Shown piece by piece: positions 25,026-33,506 of a stretch of DNA of 64,000 nucleotides. The notes below the pieces were generated by a model. The model saw only the letters and a list, made by a program, of their open reading frames with translations. It searched no databases and had not been told where the DNA came from. Position numbers and translations under genes: made by a program. How positions within the stretch are numbered: position 1 is the stretch's first letter; every line of letters begins with the position of its first letter. This DNA is from Algoriphagus mannitolivorans DSM 15301 (GTDB lineage: Bacteria; Bacteroidota; Bacteroidia; Cytophagales; Cyclobacteriaceae): positions 62,001-126,000 of the forward strand of contig NZ_AUBV01000013.1 in NCBI RefSeq assembly GCF_000429425.1. Reading direction: 5' to 3'.

Positions 25026-28000
25026 ATGATAAAAAATTTACTCTATTTCACTTGTTTTTGCCTCTGTCTTTTGGGAAATCTCGCCCAAGCCCAGCAGGTA
25101 TTTTTCAATGAAATCCACTACGACAACACCGGTACGGATGTCGGAGAAGCCATTGAAATCGCTGGCCCAGCTGGTACGGATTTGACCGGATGGTCAATTG
25201 TCCTGTACAATGGGGCCAATGGTGTGCTTTATGACACCAAAACCTTGAGCGGCACAATTCCAAATGTTTCCAATGGATTCGGTTTTGTGACTGTTACCTA
25301 CCCCTCAAACGGTATACAAAACGGCGCCCCTGATGGAATGGCCTTAGTCAATAATGGCGTGGTGGTTCAGTTTCTTAGCTATGAAGGGGTCTTCACCGCT
25401 GTAGGCGGCCCAGCCAATGGAATGACGAGCACAGACATTGGGGTTATTGAAGGAGGAAGTGATCCCATTGGATGGTCTCTTCAGCTCGTAGGCACAGGCT
25501 CCAGCTATTCTGACTTTACTTGGGCTACTCCGAAAGCATCTACTTTCAATGCCCTCAATAGCGGACAATCTTTTGATCCAGTCCTTTTCATCAATGAATT
25601 CCACTACGACAATGCCGGTACCGATGTAAACGAAGGCATAGAAGTAGCGGGAACAGCAGGTCTTGATTTGACAGGATATCGGATTATCCTTTACAACGGA
25701 GCCAACGGCCTTTCCTATGGCACTATAAACCTTACAGGTACTCTTCCAAACCAAGACAATGGATATGGTACTTTATTTTTCCCTTTCTCAGGGATTCAAA
25801 ATGGTGACCCGGATGGTTTTGCCTTGATAGGTCCGGCCCCTGCCAATAAAGTAATCCAGTTCCTAAGCTATGAAGGAACTTTTACTGCGCTGAATGGCAT
25901 TGCCAATGGATTAGTCAGTACAGATATCGGAGTAGCTCAGACCAACTCAACTCCTATTGGTACTTCACTTCAGTTGCAGGGTACGGGAAGTAAATATTCT
26001 GACTTTACTTGGTCTTCTACTTCTATTTCAAGCACTTATAATTCGGTAAATACCGGTCAAAGCTTCGGAGGCGTTATTGTTAACCCAGAGCCGGTTCTCT
26101 TAAGTATTGCCCAAGCAAGACAAAAGCCACAGGGATCTGAAGTTTTGGTTAAGGGAATTTTGACTGCCACCGATCAGTTTGGAGGCCCAGCCTTTATTCA
26201 GGACCAGACTGGTGGAATTCCTGTTTTTGATTCACAAGTACATGGTGTTGGCGTTTTCCAAATCGGAGACGAAATCCAAATTTTGGCCAAAGTTGGAGCC
26301 TTCAACCAGCAGATCCAATTAGGAAATGTAAGTGAAATCGAAGTACTCAGCACAGGAAATCCAGTAACTCCAAAAGTGGTCAGCATCAGCCAAATCACTG
26401 CAGCTTTGGAAGGTCAATTGATTCAAATACCTGCCGCTGCCTTTGCAGTACCAAAAGGATTGCTATTCCCTGAAAGTAATTACATCATCACGGATGGAAG
26501 CGGAAATCTGGAATTGAGAATTGACGGACAGGTTAGCAGTTTGGTAGGACGGGTCATTCCAAGCGGTGCCCAAACGATTACCGGCGTCTTGGGAAGCTTT
26601 AGAGGCACACTTCAATTGTTGCCAAGATTTATTGCAGATCTTCCAGGAACAAATCCATATGAAGCCGCGGGATCCGATATTCCTGCCAATGAAACTTTGG
26701 ATGTGATGACTTGGAACATGGAGTTCTTTGGATCCACCATCGCTACTTTCGGCCCTACTGATGTTACTCTTCAGGCTGCCAATGCCTTGAAAGTATTCCA
26801 GGCCACCATGCCGGATGTGATTGCCGTTCAGGAAATCAGTGACGAAAACCTTCTGGCTCAGGTGGTTGCTCAACTTCCAGGCTATGCGGTGATTTGCTCG
26901 GATCGATTCTCGAGATCATTTGAAGCGCCAGACCCTACCTTCCCTCCTCAAAAGCTTTGCTTGATCTACAATACCGCTGTAGTGGAAGTCATCAATCAGA
27001 AGGTTCTTTTTGAGCAAGTGTATGATGAAGCAAGATTAGGATTGAACACCTTGCTGGATGGATATCCTACTGGCTCGCCTTCATCTTTCTGGTCCAGTGG
27101 TCGTCTCCCTTGGATGGTAGAAGTCATTGCTAACATCAATGGAGTAAAAGAGAAAGTCAACTTGATCAATATTCACGCAAAATCCGGGGCTACCAATCAA
27201 GATTTGGCAAGAAGAAGATTTGACAATCTGGCCCTAAAAGATAGCTTGGATGCCTACTATGCAAATGCGAACATCATTTTGCTAGGTGACTATAATGATG
27301 ACTTGGATGTATCGATCGGTTCAGGACCAAGCACTTATGAAGTGATTATTTCGGATCCTGATTTTGACGGGGTGACAATTTCACTCAGCGAAGCAGGTTT
27401 GAGATCCTTTATCTTCAATGACAATGTGATCGACCATATCACGATCTCCAATGAACTGTATGACAACTATCTAGAAGGTTCAGAGGTCTTGTACATTCCG
27501 TTTAATGAGATCGACAACTACGCCAATACCACCTCGGACCACTTGCCAGTATCAGCAAGATTGCTTGCCGGTGAGGCATTGCTTTCGGATGCAGGAGAAG
27601 GCGGAGTTGTGTATTACGGATATGCACCTATGTCCAGCATTACCTTGAATGCGGCAGATGCTACTGGAGGATTTGGAGCTTACAGCTATAGCTGGAGCAA
27701 TGGCCAATCAGGTCAGCAAATCACCGTTTCACCTACAGAGACCACTACCTACACCTTGACTGTCACCGATGAGGCAGGAAATATTTTCACAGATACCGTG
27801 ACCGTGTGTGTGGTAGATGTGAGAAGCGGAAGTAAGTTGGACAAAGTAACAGTATGCCTTCCAACCGGTAATTCCGGCAAGAGCAATACGCTTAGCATAG
27901 CTGCTGAAGCAGTTCCTGCGATGCTTGCTAAAGGAGCTACCCTAGGAGCTTGTGGAATTATTCCTTGCGAAAGTTCAACTGCTAATGTGTCTAGAGTGAT

Positions 28001-28265
28001 GGATTATGCCGAAGCAACTATCGTGAGAACCTTCCCTAATCCAATGGAAAGCCGAGTGGAAGTTCAGTTGGATGAGGCTCTGGATATCGATGTAGCCTTT
28101 ATCCTATTCGATCACAGAGGCAATGTGATCCAAAGTGGATTGGGAAGATTCGAAGCTGGTAAGCTTGGTCTTGACTTTGGAACTCAGAATCTGAAAAACG
28201 GTATCTATTACCTGCACCTTAACCAAGGTCAGGAAACCAAAGTGGTGAGATTACTGAAGAGGTAA
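25026..28265 (+). CDS. Secreted multidomain nuclease with lamin-tail domains and a T9SS signal
   Basis: The 1079-residue protein has a signal peptide (1-22, ending AQA), then two lamin-tail-like domains that repeat each other (about 24-170 and 185-335; FNEIHYDN and INEFHYDN at their starts). An OB-fold-like domain follows (about 350-545). Next comes an endonuclease/exonuclease/phosphatase domain (about 557-840) with MTWNMEFFG, VQEIS, INIHAKSG, LLGDYNDD and SDHLPVSA, the full catalytic set. A beta-sandwich with Y-S-W-S-N-G-Q-S (about 865-915) precedes a C-terminal sorting domain, FPNPMESRVEV ... VVRLLKR. It is expected to be exported by type IX secretion and to act on extracellular DNA or other phosphoesters. 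It is monocistronic with its own terminator. Confidence 0.93.
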   Translation: MIKNLLYFTCFCLCLLGNLAQAQQVFFNEIHYDNTGTDVGEAIEIAGPAGTDLTGWSIVLYNGANGVLYDTKTLSGTIPNVSNGFGFVTVTYPSNGIQNGAPDGMALVNNGVVVQFLSYEGVFTAVGGPANGMTSTDIGVIEGGSDPIGWSLQLVGTGSSYSDFTWATPKASTFNALNSGQSFDPVLFINEFHYDNAGTDVNEGIEVAGTAGLDLTGYRIILYNGANGLSYGTINLTGTLPNQDNGYGTLFFPFSGIQNGDPDGFALIGPAPANKVIQFLSYEGTFTALNGIANGLVSTDIGVAQTNSTPIGTSLQLQGTGSKYSDFTWSSTSISSTYNSVNTGQSFGGVIVNPEPVLLSIAQARQKPQGSEVLVKGILTATDQFGGPAFIQDQTGGIPVFDSQVHGVGVFQIGDEIQILAKVGAFNQQIQLGNVSEIEVLSTGNPVTPKVVSISQITAALEGQLIQIPAAAFAVPKGLLFPESNYIITDGSGNLELRIDGQVSSLVGRVIPSGAQTITGVLGSFRGTLQLLPRFIADLPGTNPYEAAGSDIPANETLDVMTWNMEFFGSTIATFGPTDVTLQAANALKVFQATMPDVIAVQEISDENLLAQVVAQLPGYAVICSDRFSRSFEAPDPTFPPQKLCLIYNTAVVEVINQKVLFEQVYDEARLGLNTLLDGYPTGSPSSFWSSGRLPWMVEVIANINGVKEKVNLINIHAKSGATNQDLARRRFDNLALKDSLDAYYANANIILLGDYNDDLDVSIGSGPSTYEVIISDPDFDGVTISLSEAGLRSFIFNDNVIDHITISNELYDNYLEGSEVLYIPFNEIDNYANTTSDHLPVSARLLAGEALLSDAGEGGVVYYGYAPMSSITLNAADATGGFGAYSYSWSNGQSGQQITVSPTETTTYTLTVTDEAGNIFTDTVTVCVVDVRSGSKLDKVTVCLPTGNSGKSNTLSIAAEAVPAMLAKGATLGACGIIPCESSTANVSRVMDYAEATIVRTFPNPMESRVEVQLDEALDIDVAFILFDHRGNVIQSGLGRFEAGKLGLDFGTQNLKNGIYYLHLNQGQETKVVRLLKR

Positions 28266-28285
28266 TTTTGAAGCTTAGATTCTTT

Positions 28286-28315
28286 AAAGCCCGGTCGTTT
28301 GATCGGGCTTTTTTT
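28286..28315 (+). terminator. Terminator of the secreted nuclease gene
   Basis: AAAGCCCGGTC-GTTT-GATCGGGCTTTTTTT, 20 bases past the stop codon. Confidence 0.93.
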
Positions 28316-28422
28316 ATGAAAAATGCTTCATGCCAAACTTAGAACTCCCCCAAATTTGGTTTTCGGGGATGAAAAATTTGACCATAGGTACTTTTCTAAT
28401 TCGGGTTAAACTATTTAATATG

Positions 28423-28552
28423 ATTATCCGCAATTGCACCACAATTCAAAATTCCTTTGGTTGGCCGGTTGGAAGACCGAAGTCCGAAGCTCACTAAAAC
28501 TGAACTTCAAGTGGGATTTTATTCATGTTGTATGGCTTACTGGTTAGAAAGC
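28423..28552 (+). repeat. Structured tandem repeat, unit 1
   Basis: Unit 1 of a pair that fills most of the 537-base gap 28266-28802. It starts ATTATCCGCAATTGCACCAC, carries GGTTGGCCGGTTGGAAGACC, then TGAACTTCAAGTGGGAT, and ends in a hairpin at 28535-28552 (GCTT ... AAGC). Unit 2 follows after 23 bases. No gene is supported in the gap. Confidence 0.85.
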
Positions 28553-28575
28553 GGAGATACATACTTTTTAATAAA

Positions 28576-28712
28576 ATTATCCGCAATTGCACCACAATCC
28601 AAAATTACTTCGGTTGGCCGGTTGGAAGACCGAAGTGCGAAGTCCGAAGCTGGCTAAAGATGAACTTCAAGTGGGATATTAAACAATGAGTATGGCCTTC
28701 CGGTAAGAAGGC
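28576..28712 (+). repeat. Structured tandem repeat, unit 2
   Basis: Same order of blocks as unit 1 with scattered substitutions and a small insertion (GCGAAGTCC duplicated near 28640). It has an inverted pair ACTTCGGT ... ACCGAAGT and ends in a hairpin at 28695-28712 (GCCTTC ... GAAGGC). One stem pair differs as T-A in unit 1 and C-G in unit 2. Confidence 0.85.
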
Positions 28713-28802
28713 AGATTTATATATTATTTAAAAGCCCACAGAAAAATAACAATCCTATTTTGACCATTCCAGTACTAATGCAAAATCAGCTAACTTAGGC
28801 TC

Positions 28803-29417
28803 ATGATGAGATTTTGGACTGGATTTATTGCTGCTGCATTGCTTGTGGCTGGTTTTTGGTGGATTACTTCCCGACAGGAAAAAAAGGAAGAGTTGTTCGC
28901 TGACTCCAGTTTAATCCAGCAGCAAATCGAGCAAGTCGGCAAATTGATCGTGACAGAAGGGCATTATTCTCAGGTGTTTACTTACAAAAACTCGCAAAAG
29001 CTTTTTCTGAATCTGATTTCTGCAGACAAAAAAGCGCTGGTTTTAGTCAATACCAAGGCCACCGTAGAATACGATTTAAGAAAATTAAAAACTGAATTGG
29101 ATCCCGCATCGAAGACAGTCCGAATTCTGGAGATCCCTGAGCCGGTTCTGCAGATTTACCCGGAGTTTGATTATTACGATGTCACTCAAGATTATCTAAA
29201 TCCTTTTGAAGGAAAGGATTACAATACCATCAAAACCAAAATCACCGAGCAAGTTCGTGCCAAAATCGAGGCTTCCTCCATTAAAAGCCAAGCAAAGGAT
29301 AGACTGATGGAGGAACTCGCCAACCTATATTTTCTGACCAAAACTTTAGGCTGGACTTTGGAATATGAAGACGAAATCATCAGCTCGGAAGAGCAGTTGA
29401 AGATAATTGGGAAGTAA
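28803..29417 (+). CDS. DUF4230 family membrane-anchored protein
   Basis: The 204-residue protein has one N-terminal hydrophobic anchor (about 5-22, then SRQEKKEE) and an extracytoplasmic domain of the DUF4230 pattern: KLIVTEGHYSQVF, ALVLVNTKATVEYDL, ILEIPEPVLQIYPEFDYYDV, and a C-terminal helix with TKTLGWTLEYED. The function is not known. ATG at 28803 and ATG at 28806 are both possible; the second gives MRFW. It converges on the symporter gene with only 11 bases between the two stops and no clear terminator. Confidence 0.88.
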   Translation: MMRFWTGFIAAALLVAGFWWITSRQEKKEELFADSSLIQQQIEQVGKLIVTEGHYSQVFTYKNSQKLFLNLISADKKALVLVNTKATVEYDLRKLKTELDPASKTVRILEIPEPVLQIYPEFDYYDVTQDYLNPFEGKDYNTIKTKITEQVRAKIEASSIKSQAKDRLMEELANLYFLTKTLGWTLEYEDEIISSEEQLKIIGK

Positions 29418-29428
29418 TGTTTTTTAGT

Positions 29429-30700
29429 TTAAGATTCCACAAGCTCACGCTCTTTAACTGGGGCGTTTTCGGTTGACAACTCCCCTTCCCACTTACTGAC
29501 GGCTGTTGTTGCTAGACCATTTCCCAAGACGTTGGTTGCACTTCTGAACATATCGCAAAAATGGTCAATGGGAAGAATCAAAGCGATTCCTTCAACTGGG
29601 ATATTAAACATGCCACAAGTAGCAGCAACCACCACTAAAGAGGCTCTTGGAACTCCTGCCACACCTTTACTACTCAGCATAAGCACCAAAAGCATGGTAA
29701 GCTGAGTTCCTAAGTCAAGTTCAATTCCATAGACTTGAGCAATGAAAATGCTTGCAAAAGTCATATACATCATACTTCCGTCAAGATTAAAGGAATAGCC
29801 TAAAGGAAGGATAAAAGAAACAATCCGATCGTTACAGCCAAAGCGTTTGAGTTCCTCGGTAAGTTTTGGAAAAACTGCTTCGGAACTGGTGGTACTAAAA
29901 GCGATGACCATAGATCCAAACAAACTGCGAAGTAACTCCCACAGTCGTTTGCCTAACATCAAATATCCAACTCCCATCAAGACTACCCATAAGACCCCTA
30001 TTCCGGCAATGAATGCTCCAAAATATCGGGCATAGGTCAACAAAATATCCAAACCTCTGGTAGCAATCACCGCAGAAATAGCTCCAAATACACCCAATGG
30101 AGCAGACATCATGATAAACCCAACCATTTTCAAAGTAACATGTGCGACCACATCCAAGGCTTTGATCAATGGGTAGCCGTGCTGGCCCATCCCAGAAAGA
30201 GCTATCCCGAAGAAAATGGAAAAGACAACTAGCTGAAGAATCTCATTGGTCGCCATTGCTTCAAAGACACTTTTGGGAACAATATGTTCTACAAAGTTTT
30301 GAAGCGAAAAGCTCTGGGTCTTTCCTGTTACATCCGCAACTCCAGAGGCATCAGAAGCGCTTAGATTCATCCCCACTCCTGGCTCAAAATAGTTTACCAT
30401 CAACAACCCGATCAAAAGAGACACCAAGGAAGCTGAGAAAAACCAAAGCATGGATTTCCCCCCTAGTCTACTGACCGCTTTTACATCACCCAGTTTAGCG
30501 ATTCCAACCACCAAAGTAGTGAACACTAAAGGTGCAATGATCATCTGAACCAAGCGGATAAAGATGGTTGCCAGTAATTTGATATTGTCGCTGTAGGTAG
30601 ATATATATTCTTGCTGACCAGTCGAATGGATGAAGTATCCAACAGCTACCCCGAGAAGCATCGCCCCAAGAATGGAGTAAGTAAGAAAGTTGTTTTTCAT
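29429..30700 (-). CDS. Dicarboxylate/amino acid:cation symporter (DAACS family)
   Basis: The 423-residue transporter imports C4-dicarboxylates or acidic amino acids with Na+ or H+. I set the start at 30700 (MKNNFLTYSILGAML) because the first helix begins there; an upstream in-frame ATG adds a polar, Cys-containing tail. Family marks are SSEAVFPKLTEEL (the serine-rich re-entrant loop region), FILPLGYSFNLDGSMMYM, SSKGVAGVPRASLVV and IDHFCDMFRSATNVLGN with the substrate-binding Asp, Arg and Asn in HP2/TM8. Eight hydrophobic segments plus two hairpins fit the family length. Glutamate or aspartate as substrate is likely but not proven. Confidence 0.95.
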   Translation of the reverse strand: MKNNFLTYSILGAMLLGVAVGYFIHSTGQQEYISTYSDNIKLLATIFIRLVQMIIAPLVFTTLVVGIAKLGDVKAVSRLGGKSMLWFFSASLVSLLIGLLMVNYFEPGVGMNLSASDASGVADVTGKTQSFSLQNFVEHIVPKSVFEAMATNEILQLVVFSIFFGIALSGMGQHGYPLIKALDVVAHVTLKMVGFIMMSAPLGVFGAISAVIATRGLDILLTYARYFGAFIAGIGVLWVVLMGVGYLMLGKRLWELLRSLFGSMVIAFSTTSSEAVFPKLTEELKRFGCNDRIVSFILPLGYSFNLDGSMMYMTFASIFIAQVYGIELDLGTQLTMLLVLMLSSKGVAGVPRASLVVVAATCGMFNIPVEGIALILPIDHFCDMFRSATNVLGNGLATTAVSKWEGELSTENAPVKERELVES

Positions 30701-31296
30701 AAAACAGGCGGGCGATTCACATTTTCCCACACAAATAAAAGCAAATGAATGGATCAATTTTTCAGATGAAGATCAAAGCAGAAAAATAATTTTTTTCGAA
30801 TGAAGGGAATGTATATCGCCTTTACAAAAGACCAAATCAAATGAAATTGGAAAATCATTTCCAAACCCAATCAGAAGCATTTCTGAACTGTTGGATTATT
30901 GATGTAGCTCTTATTCTTGAAAAAGATCCTAATCACGGATCACTCGCCTTTAATGGATTCAAAAAATCTGATTAAATGAAAAAATCCTTTGAAAACTAAA
31001 TTCCATCGGAGACTTTTTTGAATCTTCTTTAAATCCAAACTTAAATCAAAATTTTAATTTTTAAGATCAGGACTTACTTCCTCTTGGAGGGGATTCTTTA
31101 TAAGAAACCCCAAACATTAAACGAAATATGTCTTGGTCAGAAAGTACAATTTATGGTTCAAAATAGCTAATCGATCTAATTATAAATTGAAGGTAAAAAA
31201 GGTTATTAAATTGATTTTCAATTGGATATATTTTTATAATACGATATATTCTTTCTAGTTCTTTTACATTTTGTTTAACCAAAAACCAATATACCC
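30701..31296. other. 596-base A+T-rich gap without a supported gene
   Basis: The gap lies between two divergent genes and should hold both promoters. It is very A+T-rich toward its right end. A 44-codon frame at 30841-30975 is the only notable open frame and is not supported. TACATTTTG near 31264 is a weak match to the Bacteroidota -7 box. Confidence 0.4.
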
Positions 31297-31950
31297 ATGA
31301 AAAATTTTAAATTTTCAATGCGAGGAGGTTCACTTTTAAGTCTCCTTATTTTAGTAGTTTTTGCGCTCGGTTGTTCTATGGATGGAACAGAACAGATTCA
31401 GGATTTTGACAACCTTAAAAACTCCGAAAACTTATCAAAAGTCTTCAATTCGTTGGATGCGAATCCAGAATTTGCTGAGGATTTTAGAGAAGCCTTAGAG
31501 AGGAGTAAACAAAATCCCTCCAGTTTGATGGATGCTGAAATTATGCTTCGTTCTAATAAAAAATGGGCCAGCATAGTTAATGGTGGAGGAACTCAAGACA
31601 ATAGTTTTTTTGATGGATATTACATATCCTTCCAAGCCAAAGAAAGTGTAGATGGAATGGACGTAGGAATGATCAAGTTTTCAGATGAGGAAGGTGAAGT
31701 TGTGGGTTGGGCTGAAGTTAACTGTTTGTTTGTGATCGGAAACCAAGCCTATATTAGGTTCGAAATTGAATCCATTCCTTATTATATAGGTTTTCAGGAT
31801 AATGGAGAAGGTGCTAATGCTGATTCTGATTTGTATACTGGAACTTGGTTAAATTTTGGTAATCCTCCCTGTGAAGATTTTGCAGATTTTATTACTGAAG
31901 AAGAATTGATGATTTATGAATGGACTGAAGGCAATGTTCAAGTAGATTAA
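31297..31950 (+). CDS. Putative lipoprotein, 217 residues
   Basis: The signal sequence MKNFKFSMRGG + hydrophobic run + ALGCS places a lipid-anchored Cys at about residue 26. The mature protein starts with an acidic helical region (N-S-E-N-L-S-K-V-F-N-S-L-D). A beta-rich region follows with GGGTQDNSFFDGYYISFQ and VGWAEVNCLFVIGNQAYIRF, and the C-terminus is acidic. The family is not recognised. It is monocistronic, with a long A+T-rich leader and its own terminator. Confidence 0.8.
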   Translation: MKNFKFSMRGGSLLSLLILVVFALGCSMDGTEQIQDFDNLKNSENLSKVFNSLDANPEFAEDFREALERSKQNPSSLMDAEIMLRSNKKWASIVNGGGTQDNSFFDGYYISFQAKESVDGMDVGMIKFSDEEGEVVGWAEVNCLFVIGNQAYIRFEIESIPYYIGFQDNGEGANADSDLYTGTWLNFGNPPCEDFADFITEEELMIYEWTEGNVQVD

Positions 31951-31965
31951 CTAATAAAACACTCT

Positions 31966-31998
31966 AAAAACCGAGGAAGTATTCTCGGTTTTTTTTGT
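31966..31998 (+). terminator. Terminator of the lipoprotein gene
   Basis: AAAACCGAG-GAAGTATT-CTCGGTTTTTTTT, 15 bases past the stop. The rest of the gap up to 32340 holds nothing that I recognise apart from being the presumed 5' region of the cold-adaptation operon. Confidence 0.92.
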
Positions 31999-32340
31999 TC
32001 GTCTATTTCTTTTGATTTTTATCGTTTGGCCTTTTTTTGGAAGTTAATGGATAATTAATTGGTGTCTTAAAAAAATAAAAACTTCATTTACAGGCTCCAA
32101 AGGCACATTCACCTGAATATTTAGAAATGCATAGTACCAAAAAGATTAACTTTACTTACCTTTGTAAAAGAAGGATGCCAGAGCACTTAGACGAAGTACT
32201 TCCATCCTGTCAGTAAACAGTATCGGTAATTTCCCTGCCCCAAGTAGCATTTCAAGAGTTTTTCACGGTAATAATTCTTCTCTTTCTACTTTTTAGTTCC
32301 CCATCTAGCCTAGTCTAGCCGTAGAATTGAATACCGCAGA

Positions 32341-32400
32341 ATGAATTCAAAAAACATCTTGAACAAATTTCTTTCCCCCTTTCACCCCCTTTCTTATTAA
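32341..32400 (+). CDS. Possible 19-codon leader peptide overlapping the desaturase start
   Basis: ATG at 32341 opens a short frame, MNSKNILNKFLSPFHPLSY then TAA at 32398-32400. The stop shares one base with the ATT at 32396-32398 that aligns with the paralogue's start codon. This could be a translated leader that couples into the desaturase frame. Alternatively, one indel in the nearby C runs would fuse the two frames into a longer N-terminus. Translation of the leader is not shown by sequence alone. Confidence 0.35.
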   Translation: MNSKNILNKFLSPFHPLSY

Positions 32401-33502
32401 GACCATTCGATTTTCGGAATCAGCTCTTTCTGATTTCTCCCTTACCCTTCGCAGCCGGGTCAATTCTCATTTCCAATCCACAAATCAGAGTAAATACGGT
32501 AACCCGGAAATGGTTTTCAAAACCATTCTCATGTTGACCCTATACTTTGTACCAGTGCTTCTGGTCAGTACCGGCTTGCTCACCCAAACTTGGCAACTAT
32601 TCGCTTGTTTCATTCTCAGTGGTTTTGGCATGGCCGGAATCGGAATGGGAATCATGCATGACGCCATCCATGGAACTTACTCTTCCAACCCCAAAATCAA
32701 CAAACTTCTAGGCTACACTTTAAATATGGTAGGCGCCAATGCGACTATCTGGAAAGTGCAGCACAATGTCCTTCATCATAGCTTCACCAATATCCATGAA
32801 GGGGATGACGATTTGAATGTTCCTTTTTTCCTGAGGTTTTCTCCCAATGCAAAAAAGAACCTTCTTCACCCTTATCAACATTGGTACACCTGGTTTTTCT
32901 ATGGTTTATCGACGCTTTCTTGGGTGACTACCAAAGATTTTATCCGCTTGGATAGATATTATAAAATGGGATTGTTCAAAGGAAAGAATGTTTACCGAAA
33001 CACTTTCATCAAGATCCTACTTTGGAAACTAGTTTACTTCGCCTTCACCTTAGGGTTGCCGATTTTATTCTCTCCTTTCGGAGTTGGTGAAATCCTACTA
33101 GCCTTCCTTGCACTTCATTTCGTAACAGGACTTTCGATTTCATTGGTTTTCCAAACCGCCCACATCATGCCTGATGTATCCTTTCACTTAACAGATGAAC
33201 ATGGCATGGTAGAGGGAGAAAGAATGATTCACCAATTGATGACAACCAGCAATTATGCTCCCAAAAGCCGGGTTTTCTCTTGGTTGATTGGTGGCCTGAA
33301 TTATCAGATTGAGCATCATTTATTCCCGGACATCTGTCATGTCCACTACAAAGACATTTCAACCATTGTAAAACAAACGGCAGCTGAATACAACCTGCCT
33401 TATTATTCCAAAAAGAATTTTTTACATGCTTTAAAGTCACATTTCAAAATGCTCCATTATCTGGGGAATTATGAAGCCGTGCCTGTAAAAGCGACTCATT
33501 AA
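32396..33502 (+). CDS. Membrane fatty acid desaturase, second copy, apparent ATT start
   Basis: The histidine boxes HDAIH, HNVLHH and QIEHH mark a di-iron front-end-type desaturase, clearly paralogous to the one at 20390. Similarity begins before the first ATG (32510): the frame from 32396 reads x-K-T-I-R-F, aligning with M-K-H-I-K-F of the paralogue, and continues F-S-L-T-L-R-S-R-V-N against F-S-K-T-L-H-Q-R-V-N. No ATG, GTG or TTG lies between the in-frame TGA 36 bases upstream and 32510, so ATT at 32396 is the best-placed start (368 residues). The stop is 4 bases before a DEAD-box helicase gene, in a run ending with cspA. A role in cold-induced lipid unsaturation is likely. Confidence 0.9.
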   Translation: MKTIRFSESALSDFSLTLRSRVNSHFQSTNQSKYGNPEMVFKTILMLTLYFVPVLLVSTGLLTQTWQLFACFILSGFGMAGIGMGIMHDAIHGTYSSNPKINKLLGYTLNMVGANATIWKVQHNVLHHSFTNIHEGDDDLNVPFFLRFSPNAKKNLLHPYQHWYTWFFYGLSTLSWVTTKDFIRLDRYYKMGLFKGKNVYRNTFIKILLWKLVYFAFTLGLPILFSPFGVGEILLAFLALHFVTGLSISLVFQTAHIMPDVSFHLTDEHGMVEGERMIHQLMTTSNYAPKSRVFSWLIGGLNYQIEHHLFPDICHVHYKDISTIVKQTAAEYNLPYYSKKNFLHALKSHFKMLHYLGNYEAVPVKATH

Positions 33503-33506
33503 TACT

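Noticed and set aside
30841..30975. 44-codon open frame upstream of the lipoprotein gene
   Set aside because: No homology recalled, no visible promoter or terminator of its own, and it lies in a long A+T-rich gap where such frames arise by chance.
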